Position numbers and translations under genes: made by a program. This document shows positions 8,753-17,417 of a stretch of DNA of 64,000 nt, in pieces. Position 1 is the first letter of the stretch, and each line of letters starts with the position of its first letter. Origin of the DNA: Brevibacterium sp. 'Marine' (GTDB lineage Bacteria; Actinomycetota; Actinomycetes; Actinomycetales; Brevibacteriaceae). Location of the stretch: assembly GCF_012844365.1 (NCBI RefSeq), contig NZ_CP051626.1, positions 248,001 to 312,000 on the forward strand, written 5' to 3'. The notes beneath the pieces are model-generated. The model saw only the letters and a list, made by a program, of their open reading frames with translations, did no database searches and had not been told where the DNA came from.

Positions 8753-9283
8753 TGCCGATGAGTGTGGGACATGGTGCCGGATCTGCGTCTCTGCCCGGAC
8801 GCACGCTGGCAGGCCAGTCGACCGGCAACCGGACAACACTGGAATGGCGGTCGACAACAAAGCCGCACGGAGCCTCGCCGATGCCGCCATTGTCGACAGG
8901 GCATGCATCGTCTCGTCGGGGATCCCGCGTTTTCTCACTCTGCAGAAAGTTTCGGTGCTTCGTGGCAGTGCTAGCGGATCCTGTAAGAGGCTATTGGCTA
9001 TGTCGGTGAAGACGTGGAACAGTGCGTTCAACAGTCAAGCAGCATCCAACTCGGCAGTTCAGTGCGAAGACGCCTGCGTGATTTGCGCGCTCGAGCATTT
9101 TGGTTGCTCACGCAAACTGCCGCTCGCTGCGTCACTTCGGGTTGATATGGATTCGCCTCAAGTCTCGGCGCATCGGCTCATGTGTTCACCGCGATAAGGA
9201 GGTGCGCCAACGGTCGACGAAACTGCCGTTCGCGCAAGTGTGAGTAAGGTTTCAGCAAAATTCTGACGAAAGGAAGTTTTGGG
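8753..9283. other. 530-base gap between FGE and sulfatase genes
   Basis: No protein-like frame was recognised; overlapping open frames on both strands have unlikely compositions. AAGGAAG precedes the sulfatase ATG. An unusually long gap for two functionally linked genes. Confidence 0.45.
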
Positions 9284-11458
9284 ATGAGTAAGAATCGCCC
9301 CAATGTCATGTTCGTTGTTCTCGATGATGTCGGGTTTTCGGACCTCGGATGTTATGGTTCGGAGATTTCAACGCCCAACATCGATCGGTTGGCAACGAAC
9401 GGTCTCCGCTACAACAATTTTCACACGACAGCGATGTGCTCCCCGACTCGAGCCTCGCTCCTGACCGGTCGCAACCATCATGCGGCAGGTATGGGGATCA
9501 TCGCCGAATGGATGACCGAAGAGCCTGGGTATCAAGGGCGAGTCGATCCGGCTGCGGCGAACGTGGCCGAGATCCTGAAGGAACAGGATTACACGACGAT
9601 GGCCGTGGGGAAGTGGCATCTGATGCCGCAGACGGAGGTCAATCCGTCTGGACCCTTCACAGATTGGCCCCTGCAGAAAGGGTTCGATCACTGGTACGGA
9701 TTCCATGGTGCTCTGACTGATTCCTGGCACCCTGAGCTGTATGAGGACAACCATGCCATCGATCTCGAAGCCGGCGATGACTATCACCTGACCAACGACC
9801 TGGTGGATTCGGGTATCAACCAGCTTCGGGACTACAAAGGCAGCAACACGGACTCACCGTTCTTCATGTACTTGGCTCTCGGAGCTGCTCATTGGCCACA
9901 CCATGTCCCTGACGAGTTCATCGAGCGATATCGCGGCGTCTACGATGGGGGCTGGGACGAGATCCGGTCTTCGCGTTTCGCAAAGCAGAAATCGCTTGGA
10001 ATCGTCCCTGATAATACTCAGCTGGCCCCTAGGAATGCTGGGGTCGTTCCGTGGGCAGAGCTCGATGCCGACAGGCAGAGACTCTTTGCCCGGATGCAGG
10101 AAGTCTATGCCGGTTTCATTGAACATACCGATGCTCAGCTGGGTCGTCTTATGGATTACCTGTCAGAGATCGGCGAGTTGGATAACACTCTGATCGTTCT
10201 GATCTCTGATAACGGGGCTTCTCCTGAGGCCGGTGCGGACGGGTCGGCGAACATCAGAAAGAAGCTGTACTACGGGGATGAGGAATCGCTCGAGGACAAA
10301 TTGTCGCTGATTGACGATTTGGGCAGCGAACGGACGAACAATCACTACCCGATGGGCTGGGCCCAGGTGAGCAATACTCCGCTCAAGTGGTACAAGAAGG
10401 ATGTCCATGGCGGTGGAGTCCGCGACCCGCTGATCGTCCATTGGCCTGAGGGGATCGCTGACAGCGGCGCGATCCGGACTCAGTATCATCACGTTGTCGA
10501 CGTTGCTCCGACAGTTCTTGAGCTGCTGGGGGCCGAGTTCCCAGCGCAGGTGAAGGGCATCGAGCAGATGCCCGTTCATGGGACAAGTTTCGCTTATACG
10601 ATGACAGAAGCGTCGGCTCCTACCCGCAAGCGGCAGCAGTACTTTGAGCTCGCCGGCGACAGGGGACTGTGGGCGGACGGTTGGAAAGCTGTGGCGTTGC
10701 ACGAGAAGGGCACCCCATTCGAGAACGACGAATGGGAGCTCTACCATCTGGACGAAGACTTCTCCGAATGCAATAACTTGGCACGGACGTATCCTGATCG
10801 CCTCGAAGACTTGATTGCATTGTGGTGGGAAGATGCCGAGAAGTATCATGTTCTGCCTCTGGACGACAGGGAAGCTGAACGTTACAAGAATGCTGTGGCC
10901 AAGCACGGTAAGCCGTATTACGAGTTCTATCCGGATATGTCCCGACTCGATCGGTATCAGGTACCAGACATCACACGTAAGTCATACCGCATCGAAGCGC
11001 TCGTGGAGTCCGGCGGCGAAGTCGATTGCCAGGGTGTTCTCCTTTCCATCGGGTCTCGGTTCGGAGGCCTTGTGCTGTACGTCGAGGAAGGGCGGCCCGT
11101 ATTCGAGTATTCGTACGACGGGCGCCATCGGACCTTCGTCCGTTCGTCTCGCGTCATCGAGAACGGTCAGAGCGATGTTCGGATCTCAGTCAGCTTCACG
11201 GCTGAGGCTGATGGCGGCGAGGTGGCCCTGAGCATTGATGGTGAGGAAGTAGGTTCGGCGATCCTTGACCGAACGTGGCCGGTCGCAGGTCTGGCCGGCG
11301 GCCTTCACTGCGGCAGAGACGGAGGATCTCCGGTGAGCGAATCGTATGCGAGCCCTAATCGATTCACAGGCAACCTCAAACACGTTAGCGTGCGAATCGA
11401 CGGCGCCGTCGAGGTGGACCATGCGACGGAAATGGGACGAGCTCTGCTGGAAGAGTGA
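9284..11458 (+). CDS. Type I (formylglycine) arylsulfatase
   Basis: The 724-residue protein is an alkaline-phosphatase-superfamily sulfatase that hydrolyses sulfate esters. RPNVMFVVLDDVGFSDLGCYG carries the metal aspartates (Asp14, Asp15), and MCSPTRASLLTGRN contains the CxPxR signature with Cys52 as the residue converted to formylglycine. GKWHL and LISDNGA supply the remaining catalytic histidine/lysine and metal Asp/Asn. Residues from about 560 onward form an extra C-terminal region with a beta-sandwich-like pattern, as in long actinobacterial AtsA-type enzymes. No signal peptide is visible, so it acts in the cytosol on an imported ester. The FGE two genes upstream is its expected activator. 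Confidence 0.93.
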   Translation: MSKNRPNVMFVVLDDVGFSDLGCYGSEISTPNIDRLATNGLRYNNFHTTAMCSPTRASLLTGRNHHAAGMGIIAEWMTEEPGYQGRVDPAAANVAEILKEQDYTTMAVGKWHLMPQTEVNPSGPFTDWPLQKGFDHWYGFHGALTDSWHPELYEDNHAIDLEAGDDYHLTNDLVDSGINQLRDYKGSNTDSPFFMYLALGAAHWPHHVPDEFIERYRGVYDGGWDEIRSSRFAKQKSLGIVPDNTQLAPRNAGVVPWAELDADRQRLFARMQEVYAGFIEHTDAQLGRLMDYLSEIGELDNTLIVLISDNGASPEAGADGSANIRKKLYYGDEESLEDKLSLIDDLGSERTNNHYPMGWAQVSNTPLKWYKKDVHGGGVRDPLIVHWPEGIADSGAIRTQYHHVVDVAPTVLELLGAEFPAQVKGIEQMPVHGTSFAYTMTEASAPTRKRQQYFELAGDRGLWADGWKAVALHEKGTPFENDEWELYHLDEDFSECNNLARTYPDRLEDLIALWWEDAEKYHVLPLDDREAERYKNAVAKHGKPYYEFYPDMSRLDRYQVPDITRKSYRIEALVESGGEVDCQGVLLSIGSRFGGLVLYVEEGRPVFEYSYDGRHRTFVRSSRVIENGQSDVRISVSFTAEADGGEVALSIDGEEVGSAILDRTWPVAGLAGGLHCGRDGGSPVSESYASPNRFTGNLKHVSVRIDGAVEVDHATEMGRALLEE

Positions 11459-11515
11459 TGAAAGAGCTGCTCCGGTGACTGTCGGGAGGTCCCATTTCGA
11501 CAGTTAGAGCTGCAG

Positions 11516-11565
11516 ACCCTGAGCGATGTTGGCGGCCCGAGGCCCCGTGGTGCATCGCTCAGGGT
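11516..11565. terminator. Hairpin after the sulfatase gene
   Basis: A perfect 13-bp stem (ACCCTGAGCGATG with its complement) encloses a 24-base GC-rich loop, 57 bases after the sulfatase stop. It lies between convergent transcription units. No T-run follows, so termination activity is inferred. Confidence 0.55.
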
Positions 11566-11832
11566 CAATTGCATTGTGTTCGCCCTTAAAGCGCCGCCGG
11601 TGCCCGCCGGGTGCTGACACTGACCCCGCCGCAGTCGCTGCTGCCCTTCTGTCGGGGCAGCATTGTGCGCTGTAGGGGGCCTTGGGCATTGTGGCTTTGG
11701 ACGAATCGGATGACGTTGTCCAGGTGCGGTCGACTTCGAACAATGAACGTTCGCAGACGTTGGATATGCAAATTGCCCTGAACGGGCACTACGACGATTT
11801 GTGGACGCCGGCTGATAGGTAGAGTGCGTGAT
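11566..11832. other. Convergent intergenic stretch
   Basis: Lies between the sulfatase terminator and the end of the minus-strand cyclase gene. No gene or further structure recognised. Confidence 0.45.
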
Positions 11833-12801
11833 TCAGAGGATTGCCACCGCGTTCGCGGGTGATCCGATTGCGCCGACCATAGTAGTTGGCGCACTGACGA
11901 GAAGGACATCGTATTTGTCCTCCGTCTGACAGGCAGCGGCCAGTGCGTCTAGATTCCAGAGTTCGCCGATCGCCATTCCCAAAAGACCGATGAGGACTCG
12001 ATGCAACGAGGCACATGGCCCGGAAGACTGGCCCGGCCACACCTCGGCAGTGGGATTGTCCATTGCAATTCCTGCGACATGGGCGTTCCAGAGATATTCG
12101 ACCATATTCTCGCTGCGGTCGAGGCCGCAGCTGCGGATCGTCGAGCGATCAGCCAAACTCTCCCGCTCCGTCGGGCCTATGCTGCGGTACCAATCGAGGA
12201 ATCCGGTTCGAATGAGCAGAATGTCTCCTGCGGCGTATTCCAAACCGGTCGCCTGACGGGCAGCCTCCAGGTCGTCGACGGTGATGGACACCTGAGAGCC
12301 GGGACCTCCCTGTGCAGCGACAACATCGGAGACGTCGAGGACGATCCCGCGTGTGGCTATTCCGCGTGCTCCCCAATGATGGATGCAGATCGCTCCATCG
12401 TCATTGATCTCGGCGGGAGTGGTGCCGTTGTAGAACTTCCCGTCTCCAGCCGCAGCATGGGCGAGTGAATCCCAGTGGCTGGCGCTCTGCGGATAGACAG
12501 TGTCGAAGCGGTCGTCTAAACCTAATCCGTTCTGCCTGGTGAGCACCGTGTGCTCTGGCGCAGCCCGATCAAACATGGGCAACACCTCGTCGCCGGCGAT
12601 ACTCAGTGCGAAGCTGGTGCCGATCGACGCACTTTTCACTGCATTTCTGGTGGTGCTCGAGTCGATGAGGTTGAGCAGCCCGATCTGGTCGTCACTGCCG
12701 AACAGCCCCCACGCTGTACGAGCGCCCTCGGGACCCTCCAGCGGAAGCTGGGCGTAGTCGGGCAGGATGCGTGCTTTCGCCTCTTGTCGAGTGTGAGACA
12801 T
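11833..12801 (-). CDS. Cyclase family protein (kynurenine formamidase-like)
   Basis: 322 residues of the cyclase family (PF04199), metal-dependent hydrolases that include kynurenine formamidase and isatin hydrolase. The metal site is visible as SASHWDSLAH, the local version of the HxGTHxDxPxH motif. The segment TRGIVLDVSDVVA and the DILLIRTGFLDWY strand followed by AGIAMDNPTAEVWP fit the fold. It begins 3 bases after the stop of the MFS gene on the same strand, so the two are co-transcribed, and the permease probably imports the substrate or its precursor. Hydrolysis of a cyclic or amide bond is expected; the natural substrate is not readable. Confidence 0.85.
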   Translation of the reverse strand: MSHTRQEAKARILPDYAQLPLEGPEGARTAWGLFGSDDQIGLLNLIDSSTTRNAVKSASIGTSFALSIAGDEVLPMFDRAAPEHTVLTRQNGLGLDDRFDTVYPQSASHWDSLAHAAAGDGKFYNGTTPAEINDDGAICIHHWGARGIATRGIVLDVSDVVAAQGGPGSQVSITVDDLEAARQATGLEYAAGDILLIRTGFLDWYRSIGPTERESLADRSTIRSCGLDRSENMVEYLWNAHVAGIAMDNPTAEVWPGQSSGPCASLHRVLIGLLGMAIGELWNLDALAAACQTEDKYDVLLVSAPTTMVGAIGSPANAVAIL

Positions 12802-12804
12802 GAT

Positions 12805-14133
12805 TCAGTCCTCGATTTCCGATGGGGGACGATTGCCGACGTTCCCGCCGGATGCGAGAACCGCACCTATCGTGATCAGTGCCATAGCCGAAATGTAGCC
12901 GGCGACGAGCCAGATACCGATGCGGGGGACTGCAATGAGGAAGGTGGCGATGAATGGTGCGGGGCCGGCGACAAGAGCCGCATTGACCTCCTTGGCTACT
13001 GCCACTCCAGTGAAACGATACTCGGCGGGAAAGAGATTGGCTGTGTATGCGCCGTTGCTCCCGCCGCTGGCCGCGGTGATGATTCCGTAACCGATGCTGA
13101 TGGCGAGGGTGCACATCAGGAAGTTGCCGGTACGCAGCATGGCGAAGAAGGGGTAGGAGAAGAGGATGACCCCGACCATTGCACCGAGGTACACCTGCCG
13201 GTATCCGACCCGGTCTGCCAGCATGCCCATCAGCGGGGTGCAGATTGAGAAAGCAAAGGCGCCGATCATCAGTGCTGTGAGAGCCTCACCGCGATCCATG
13301 CCGACGGAGGTGGTCATGTACGACAGCGAGAAGACGCTGACCGTGAAGTAGATTGCGCCGTGTCCGCTCCAGGCGAGGATAGCTCGAACCGTGTGCCAGC
13401 GCCCTCCGCGCCAGAGCCGACGAAGTGGAATGTGTTGGTTCTTCTCGTCCTGGCGCTCGAGCGCGGTGACGAATTCCGGAGTCTCTTCCAGTCGTTTGCG
13501 CATGTACAGGGCGAGCAGGAAGAGGACGAACGACAGGAGGAAGGGGATTCTCCAGCCCCACTCCATGAAACGTTCGGTGGGCATCTGCGACATCAGGATG
13601 AACATCAGAGTTGCGATCATGGTGCCCAACCCCGCCGAGCCGTTGACCAGCCCGGTCATGAGGCCTCGAACCCGCTCCGAAGTGAATTCCGAGACCACGG
13701 TAAGAGCGCCTGAAAGCTCGGCTCCTGCGCCGAAGCCCTGCAGGGCGCGCAACAGGATGAGTAAGATCGCGGCGACGATTCCGGCCGAGTGCGTGGTCGG
13801 CAGCAGTCCGATGCCGACTGTGCCGATTCCCATCAAAGTGATGGTGAGGATCATGGCGGTTTTTCTGCCGGCGCGGTCGCCTATGTGGCCGATGACCAGA
13901 CCGCCGATTGGTCGGACGACGAACCCGACCGCGAAAGTGGCCAAGGATGCCAACGTCCCGTATGCCCCTTCCTGGTCGGGAAAGAACAGCGGTCCGATGA
14001 CAATGCCCGCAGCCGCTCCATACAGCGCGAAGTCATACCATTCGATGAGCGTTCCTACGGTTGCAGAAATCAGCGCCTTTCGAGCATTGGGCGGCAGTTT
14101 CACAGCCGATCGTTGGGCAGTGGTATTCGACAT
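12805..14133 (-). CDS. MFS transporter, metabolite:H+ symporter type
   Basis: The ATG at 14133 is preferred because GAGGA lies 5 bases before it; an upstream ATG at 14145 overlaps that site. The 442-residue permease has GTLIEWYDFALYGAAA, the signature loop GHIGDRAGRKTAMI, WGWRIPFLLS after helix 6 and ADRVGYRQ in the second half. These mark the MHS subfamily of 12-helix organic-acid or betaine symporters. It is the first gene of a two-gene operon with the cyclase-family hydrolase. It differs clearly in sequence from the MFS protein at 6.0 kb. Confidence 0.9.
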   Translation of the reverse strand: MSNTTAQRSAVKLPPNARKALISATVGTLIEWYDFALYGAAAGIVIGPLFFPDQEGAYGTLASLATFAVGFVVRPIGGLVIGHIGDRAGRKTAMILTITLMGIGTVGIGLLPTTHSAGIVAAILLILLRALQGFGAGAELSGALTVVSEFTSERVRGLMTGLVNGSAGLGTMIATLMFILMSQMPTERFMEWGWRIPFLLSFVLFLLALYMRKRLEETPEFVTALERQDEKNQHIPLRRLWRGGRWHTVRAILAWSGHGAIYFTVSVFSLSYMTTSVGMDRGEALTALMIGAFAFSICTPLMGMLADRVGYRQVYLGAMVGVILFSYPFFAMLRTGNFLMCTLAISIGYGIITAASGGSNGAYTANLFPAEYRFTGVAVAKEVNAALVAGPAPFIATFLIAVPRIGIWLVAGYISAMALITIGAVLASGGNVGNRPPSEIED

Positions 14134-15074
14134 TTGCTTCCTCATTGAATCAAGCAGGAATGATTGGAGTCAGTGGGACTGGAGGAGTTCCACCAGCCTG
14201 CGTTCCTGCATCGGATGATCTGGGCAGAGCCGGCCGTTGGGGTGTTCCCACCTCAGGCATCGAGGTGGCAGGTGTTGGGCGGGACTGCTCTGAACATGTT
14301 CGAACAGAGCCGTGGAACAGCGCCCCCTCTGTCCGTTCCAGAAATCGGAGGGAAGGCGACGCGATCACTGCCGCACTGCTCAGTCTTGCGCGAAGAATCA
14401 GTGGCCGAGACCAGCGTGCTGAAAAGTTCCCATTTCGCGGTAACTATGCGTCCGGATCGCGAGAATCAATTTATTGAATCACTGCGCTGAGAAGGTAGCG
14501 GTGGCAAGCGTCCCCGTTGCAACCGATTTACGCCGAGATCTACGTTTTCGGAACTCAGAGGTGCTTGCCGATTGGTTTCAGTCGCGCCGGCACGTCTCTC
14601 CTTGAGTGACTTCCCTGACCCCCAGAGCACACACGCAGACTGACACCGATCAACTCCGGCAGAACACGCCATTGACAATGATGGCTTCACTCCCGCAGAA
14701 GCGCCATCGGCATTGCAGGAGGTCCGCCGCTTTCTGCTGCACGGGGCATTGTCGACTGATCCGCAATAACGGCGACTGATGTGCGATCCGCTCGCATACG
14801 CAATGTAGGACTGCTCCGAGAAGCATCGCGGTGGGCGAACTGGCGATTCCCAACAGGAGGTCACGCAATTATCACTGAGTGGGAGAATCTGAACAATTTT
14901 CCGGTATCGAATGCTCGCCGAATGACACTTGTGCTCAGAAGCGAACCGGGTGACGACCTCGATCAGCTGACCTGCCGAATGCGCAGTGTCGAACGCCCTG
15001 AAAACCGGGCGCAGCTGCAGTGGCCGCGGTCCGCCATGGCAAACACCGAACTCAATCAATGCTGAGGAGTACCG
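14134..15074. other. 940-base region without a recognisable gene
   Basis: Open frames exist on both strands (the longest a minus-strand frame at 14466-15059) but are rich in Ser, Cys and Arg, lack a convincing start and match no family I know. The region lies between divergent operons, so both promoters are here. GAGGAG precedes the Zn-ADH ATG. It may hold a decayed regulator gene; I could not identify one. Confidence 0.45.
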
Positions 15075-16166
15075 ATGACGCGAGCACTAGTCAAACGCGG
15101 CAGTGCTGAGTCCGACACTGCAGTTGTGTCGACGCAGGTGCCGAGTCCGGGTGCCCACGAAGTTCTGATCCGGACTGAAGCAGTGGGGCTCTGTGGCAGC
15201 GACGTCCATGCCTGGCGGCAAGACGCGGGCTACGAATGGGTGCAGGTGCCCGTGATTTTGGGACATGAAGCAGTAGGAATCGTCGCTGACATCGGAGACG
15301 ACGTGGATCCGGGATGGTTGGGCAAAAGGGTTGTCCCGGTCTCGATCGACGGATGCGGTCGATGCCCCGTGTGCCAGTCAGGGCGAGGATACATCTGCCC
15401 ACAGCGTTCAGTATTGGGGCTGTCCTTCGACGGTGCTGCGGCGGAAGCCTGCGTGATCGCCGTCGACCGCCTCGTTGAGGTGGCTCCCGACGTGAGCGCG
15501 CATGCGATGGTGCTGGTCGAACCACTTGCCATCGCTGTTCACGCAGTTTCACGGTTGTCCGTTGCCGATCCATCAGCCAGCGGCGAGATCATCGTAACGG
15601 GACCCGGCCCTATCGGTTTGATGGCGGCTTTGATCCTGCACCAGCAGGGACACAGGGTCACGCTTGTCGGCACCGAAAGCGACCTCCCGGTGCGTTTGAG
15701 CAAAGCCGAATCCCTAGGGTTGCGATCGAGCCTGGGAGATAGTCTGCCCGCCGGAATTTCGCTGTGGCTGGAGGCTTCCGGATCCTCCCAGGCTCTCGCC
15801 ACGGCGATAGAGAACATCGACAGCGGTGGAACCATCGTAGTTCCGGCGCTGTTCGCAAGAATTCCAGAGGTCGATGTCAATCTCATCACTCGCAGAGAGA
15901 TCGGACTGATCGGCAGCTATGGGGCCTCGCGTTCCGACTATGCGAAGGCTGCGGAACATATCGGAAGCGATCCTCACTTCTGGGAGCAGCTCGTGTCTCC
16001 CTTTCTCCTGAGCGATGCGAGCGAGGTTCTCGGTCGGGTCAGCCGGGGTGAGGTCATCAAGGCGATCTTGATTCCCGAATCCTCTGCACCTGCGCCTGAA
16101 ACGACTGGTCTGGTGCTCTCTGAGACACCGGACTCGGCACTGTCTGACCTACCCGCAGATTTCTGA
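15075..16166 (+). CDS. Zinc-dependent medium-chain alcohol dehydrogenase
   Basis: A 363-residue MDR-superfamily dehydrogenase. The catalytic zinc ligands are Cys40 (GLCGSDVHAW) and His64-Glu65 (LGHEAVG). The structural zinc site is complete with Cys94, Cys97, Cys100 and Cys108. The Rossmann motif TGPGPIGLMAA follows around residue 175. It is the first gene of a plus-strand run with an iron ADH, an aldehyde dehydrogenase, an SDR and a flavoprotein. The overall picture is stepwise oxidation of a polyol or diol to an acid (inference). GAGGAG precedes the ATG. Confidence 0.9.
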   Translation: MTRALVKRGSAESDTAVVSTQVPSPGAHEVLIRTEAVGLCGSDVHAWRQDAGYEWVQVPVILGHEAVGIVADIGDDVDPGWLGKRVVPVSIDGCGRCPVCQSGRGYICPQRSVLGLSFDGAAAEACVIAVDRLVEVAPDVSAHAMVLVEPLAIAVHAVSRLSVADPSASGEIIVTGPGPIGLMAALILHQQGHRVTLVGTESDLPVRLSKAESLGLRSSLGDSLPAGISLWLEASGSSQALATAIENIDSGGTIVVPALFARIPEVDVNLITRREIGLIGSYGASRSDYAKAAEHIGSDPHFWEQLVSPFLLSDASEVLGRVSRGEVIKAILIPESSAPAPETTGLVLSETPDSALSDLPADF

Positions 16167-16193
16167 CACACTCCAAAATAGAAAGGTGGCATC

Positions 16194-17417
16194 ATGTCAC
16201 AGCGTTGGTGGCCCTCGGCCACATCCGATTCCGTATTCCTCTCTCCATCTGTCGTTGTTGGTGGTACAGGCGCCACCGACCGCCTTGGCGAGATACTGGT
16301 CGAGCATTTGGGACTTCGTGACGGGAGCGTGCTGCTGGCTGTCGATGATGCGGTCTTCGATGCTGGTCTAATCCAGCCGATCGCCGAGGGACTGCAGGCT
16401 GACGGATACCGTGTGCACGTGCACGGCGGTTTCGGTGCCGAACCTACGGCTGAGGTTGTCGATCAAGTCGCAGACAAGGCACGTGCCGAAGACGTCCAAG
16501 CAGTGATCGGAATCGGAGGAGGGTCGGTCCTTGACTCGTCCAAGATCATCGCTCTGCTGCTTCGAAACGAAGGCGGCGCTGCCGACTGGATAGGTTCGGT
16601 GAATCCCGAGCCGGGCGTGGCACCCCTGGTCCTGATCCCGACGACCTGCGGGACGGGGTCCGAGAGCACTCGTATCGCGATGGTCACCGTCGATGGGCAC
16701 AAACGCGTTTCCTCCTGCCCCAAGTTTGTTCCGCAGATCGCCGTCATCGACCCTAAGCTGGTCGGTTCTCTGCCGCCGTCGGTGATTGCCGCGACAGGCA
16801 TGGACGCTCTCGCACACGCCACAGAATCGCTGATGTCGACCGGTGCATCGGTACTCTCTGCGCATCACTCCCTACGCGGAATCGAGATGATCGTCGACAA
16901 TCTCGAGGCGGCATACAACGGAAACAGTGACTCGTTGGCCGCAATGCTCTGGGGAGCCCACATCGCAGGTCAATCACTCAACTCGGGAGTGGTTCTGGGG
17001 CATTCATTGGCCTACAGCCTCGCGAATGCCCAGCCGATGCCGCACGGAGTCTCGTGTGCAATCGCATTGCCGTACTGCATCGCATACAACCAGAACTTGG
17101 ATCCTCAACTAGCCGAGACTCTGGCGCTCACACTGTCTCGGTCGCGGAGTTCGAACCTGCGCGATGCGGCACAGGAGGTTCTCGACCTGTCAGCACGGAT
17201 GGGACTGCCTCAGACTCTCTCAGACGTTCGAGTATCGCCGACCGCCGTTCCCGAAATGGCTCGCTTGTGTGTGCACGATTACCCGCGTCCGACGAATCCG
17301 GAGCCGTTCGACGAGGAGCTCATCGCCGAACTCTTCGCCTGTATGGAGAACGCAGATCTCGATCAGGCGTTCGACCTCACCCGGCCCATGGCACTGATGC
17401 AGGAAGGAAATGCATGA
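16194..17417 (+). CDS. Iron-containing (group III) alcohol dehydrogenase
   Basis: 407 residues of the Fe-ADH family, NAD(P)-dependent enzymes such as lactaldehyde reductase, 1,3-propanediol dehydrogenase and maleylacetate reductase. The dinucleotide site is IGIGGGSVLDSSK (about 105-117) and the phosphate loop IPTTCGTGSE. The four expected metal ligands are present: Asp204 and His208 in GMDALAHATES, His270 in LGHSLAY and His284 in PMPHGV. A 27-base gap follows the Zn-ADH, and the stop codon overlaps the aldehyde dehydrogenase start. AAAGGTGG precedes the ATG. Confidence 0.9.
   Translation: MSQRWWPSATSDSVFLSPSVVVGGTGATDRLGEILVEHLGLRDGSVLLAVDDAVFDAGLIQPIAEGLQADGYRVHVHGGFGAEPTAEVVDQVADKARAEDVQAVIGIGGGSVLDSSKIIALLLRNEGGAADWIGSVNPEPGVAPLVLIPTTCGTGSESTRIAMVTVDGHKRVSSCPKFVPQIAVIDPKLVGSLPPSVIAATGMDALAHATESLMSTGASVLSAHHSLRGIEMIVDNLEAAYNGNSDSLAAMLWGAHIAGQSLNSGVVLGHSLAYSLANAQPMPHGVSCAIALPYCIAYNQNLDPQLAETLALTLSRSRSSNLRDAAQEVLDLSARMGLPQTLSDVRVSPTAVPEMARLCVHDYPRPTNPEPFDEELIAELFACMENADLDQAFDLTRPMALMQEGNA

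Noticed and set aside
8637..9197. 186-codon plus-strand frame after the FGE gene
   Set aside because: Starts inside the FGE gene in another frame and has no recognisable domain or convincing start.
14466..15059. 197-codon minus-strand frame in the 14-15 kb gap
   Set aside because: Rich in Ser, Cys and Arg without any recognisable motif, ribosome binding site or partner; not enough to call a gene.
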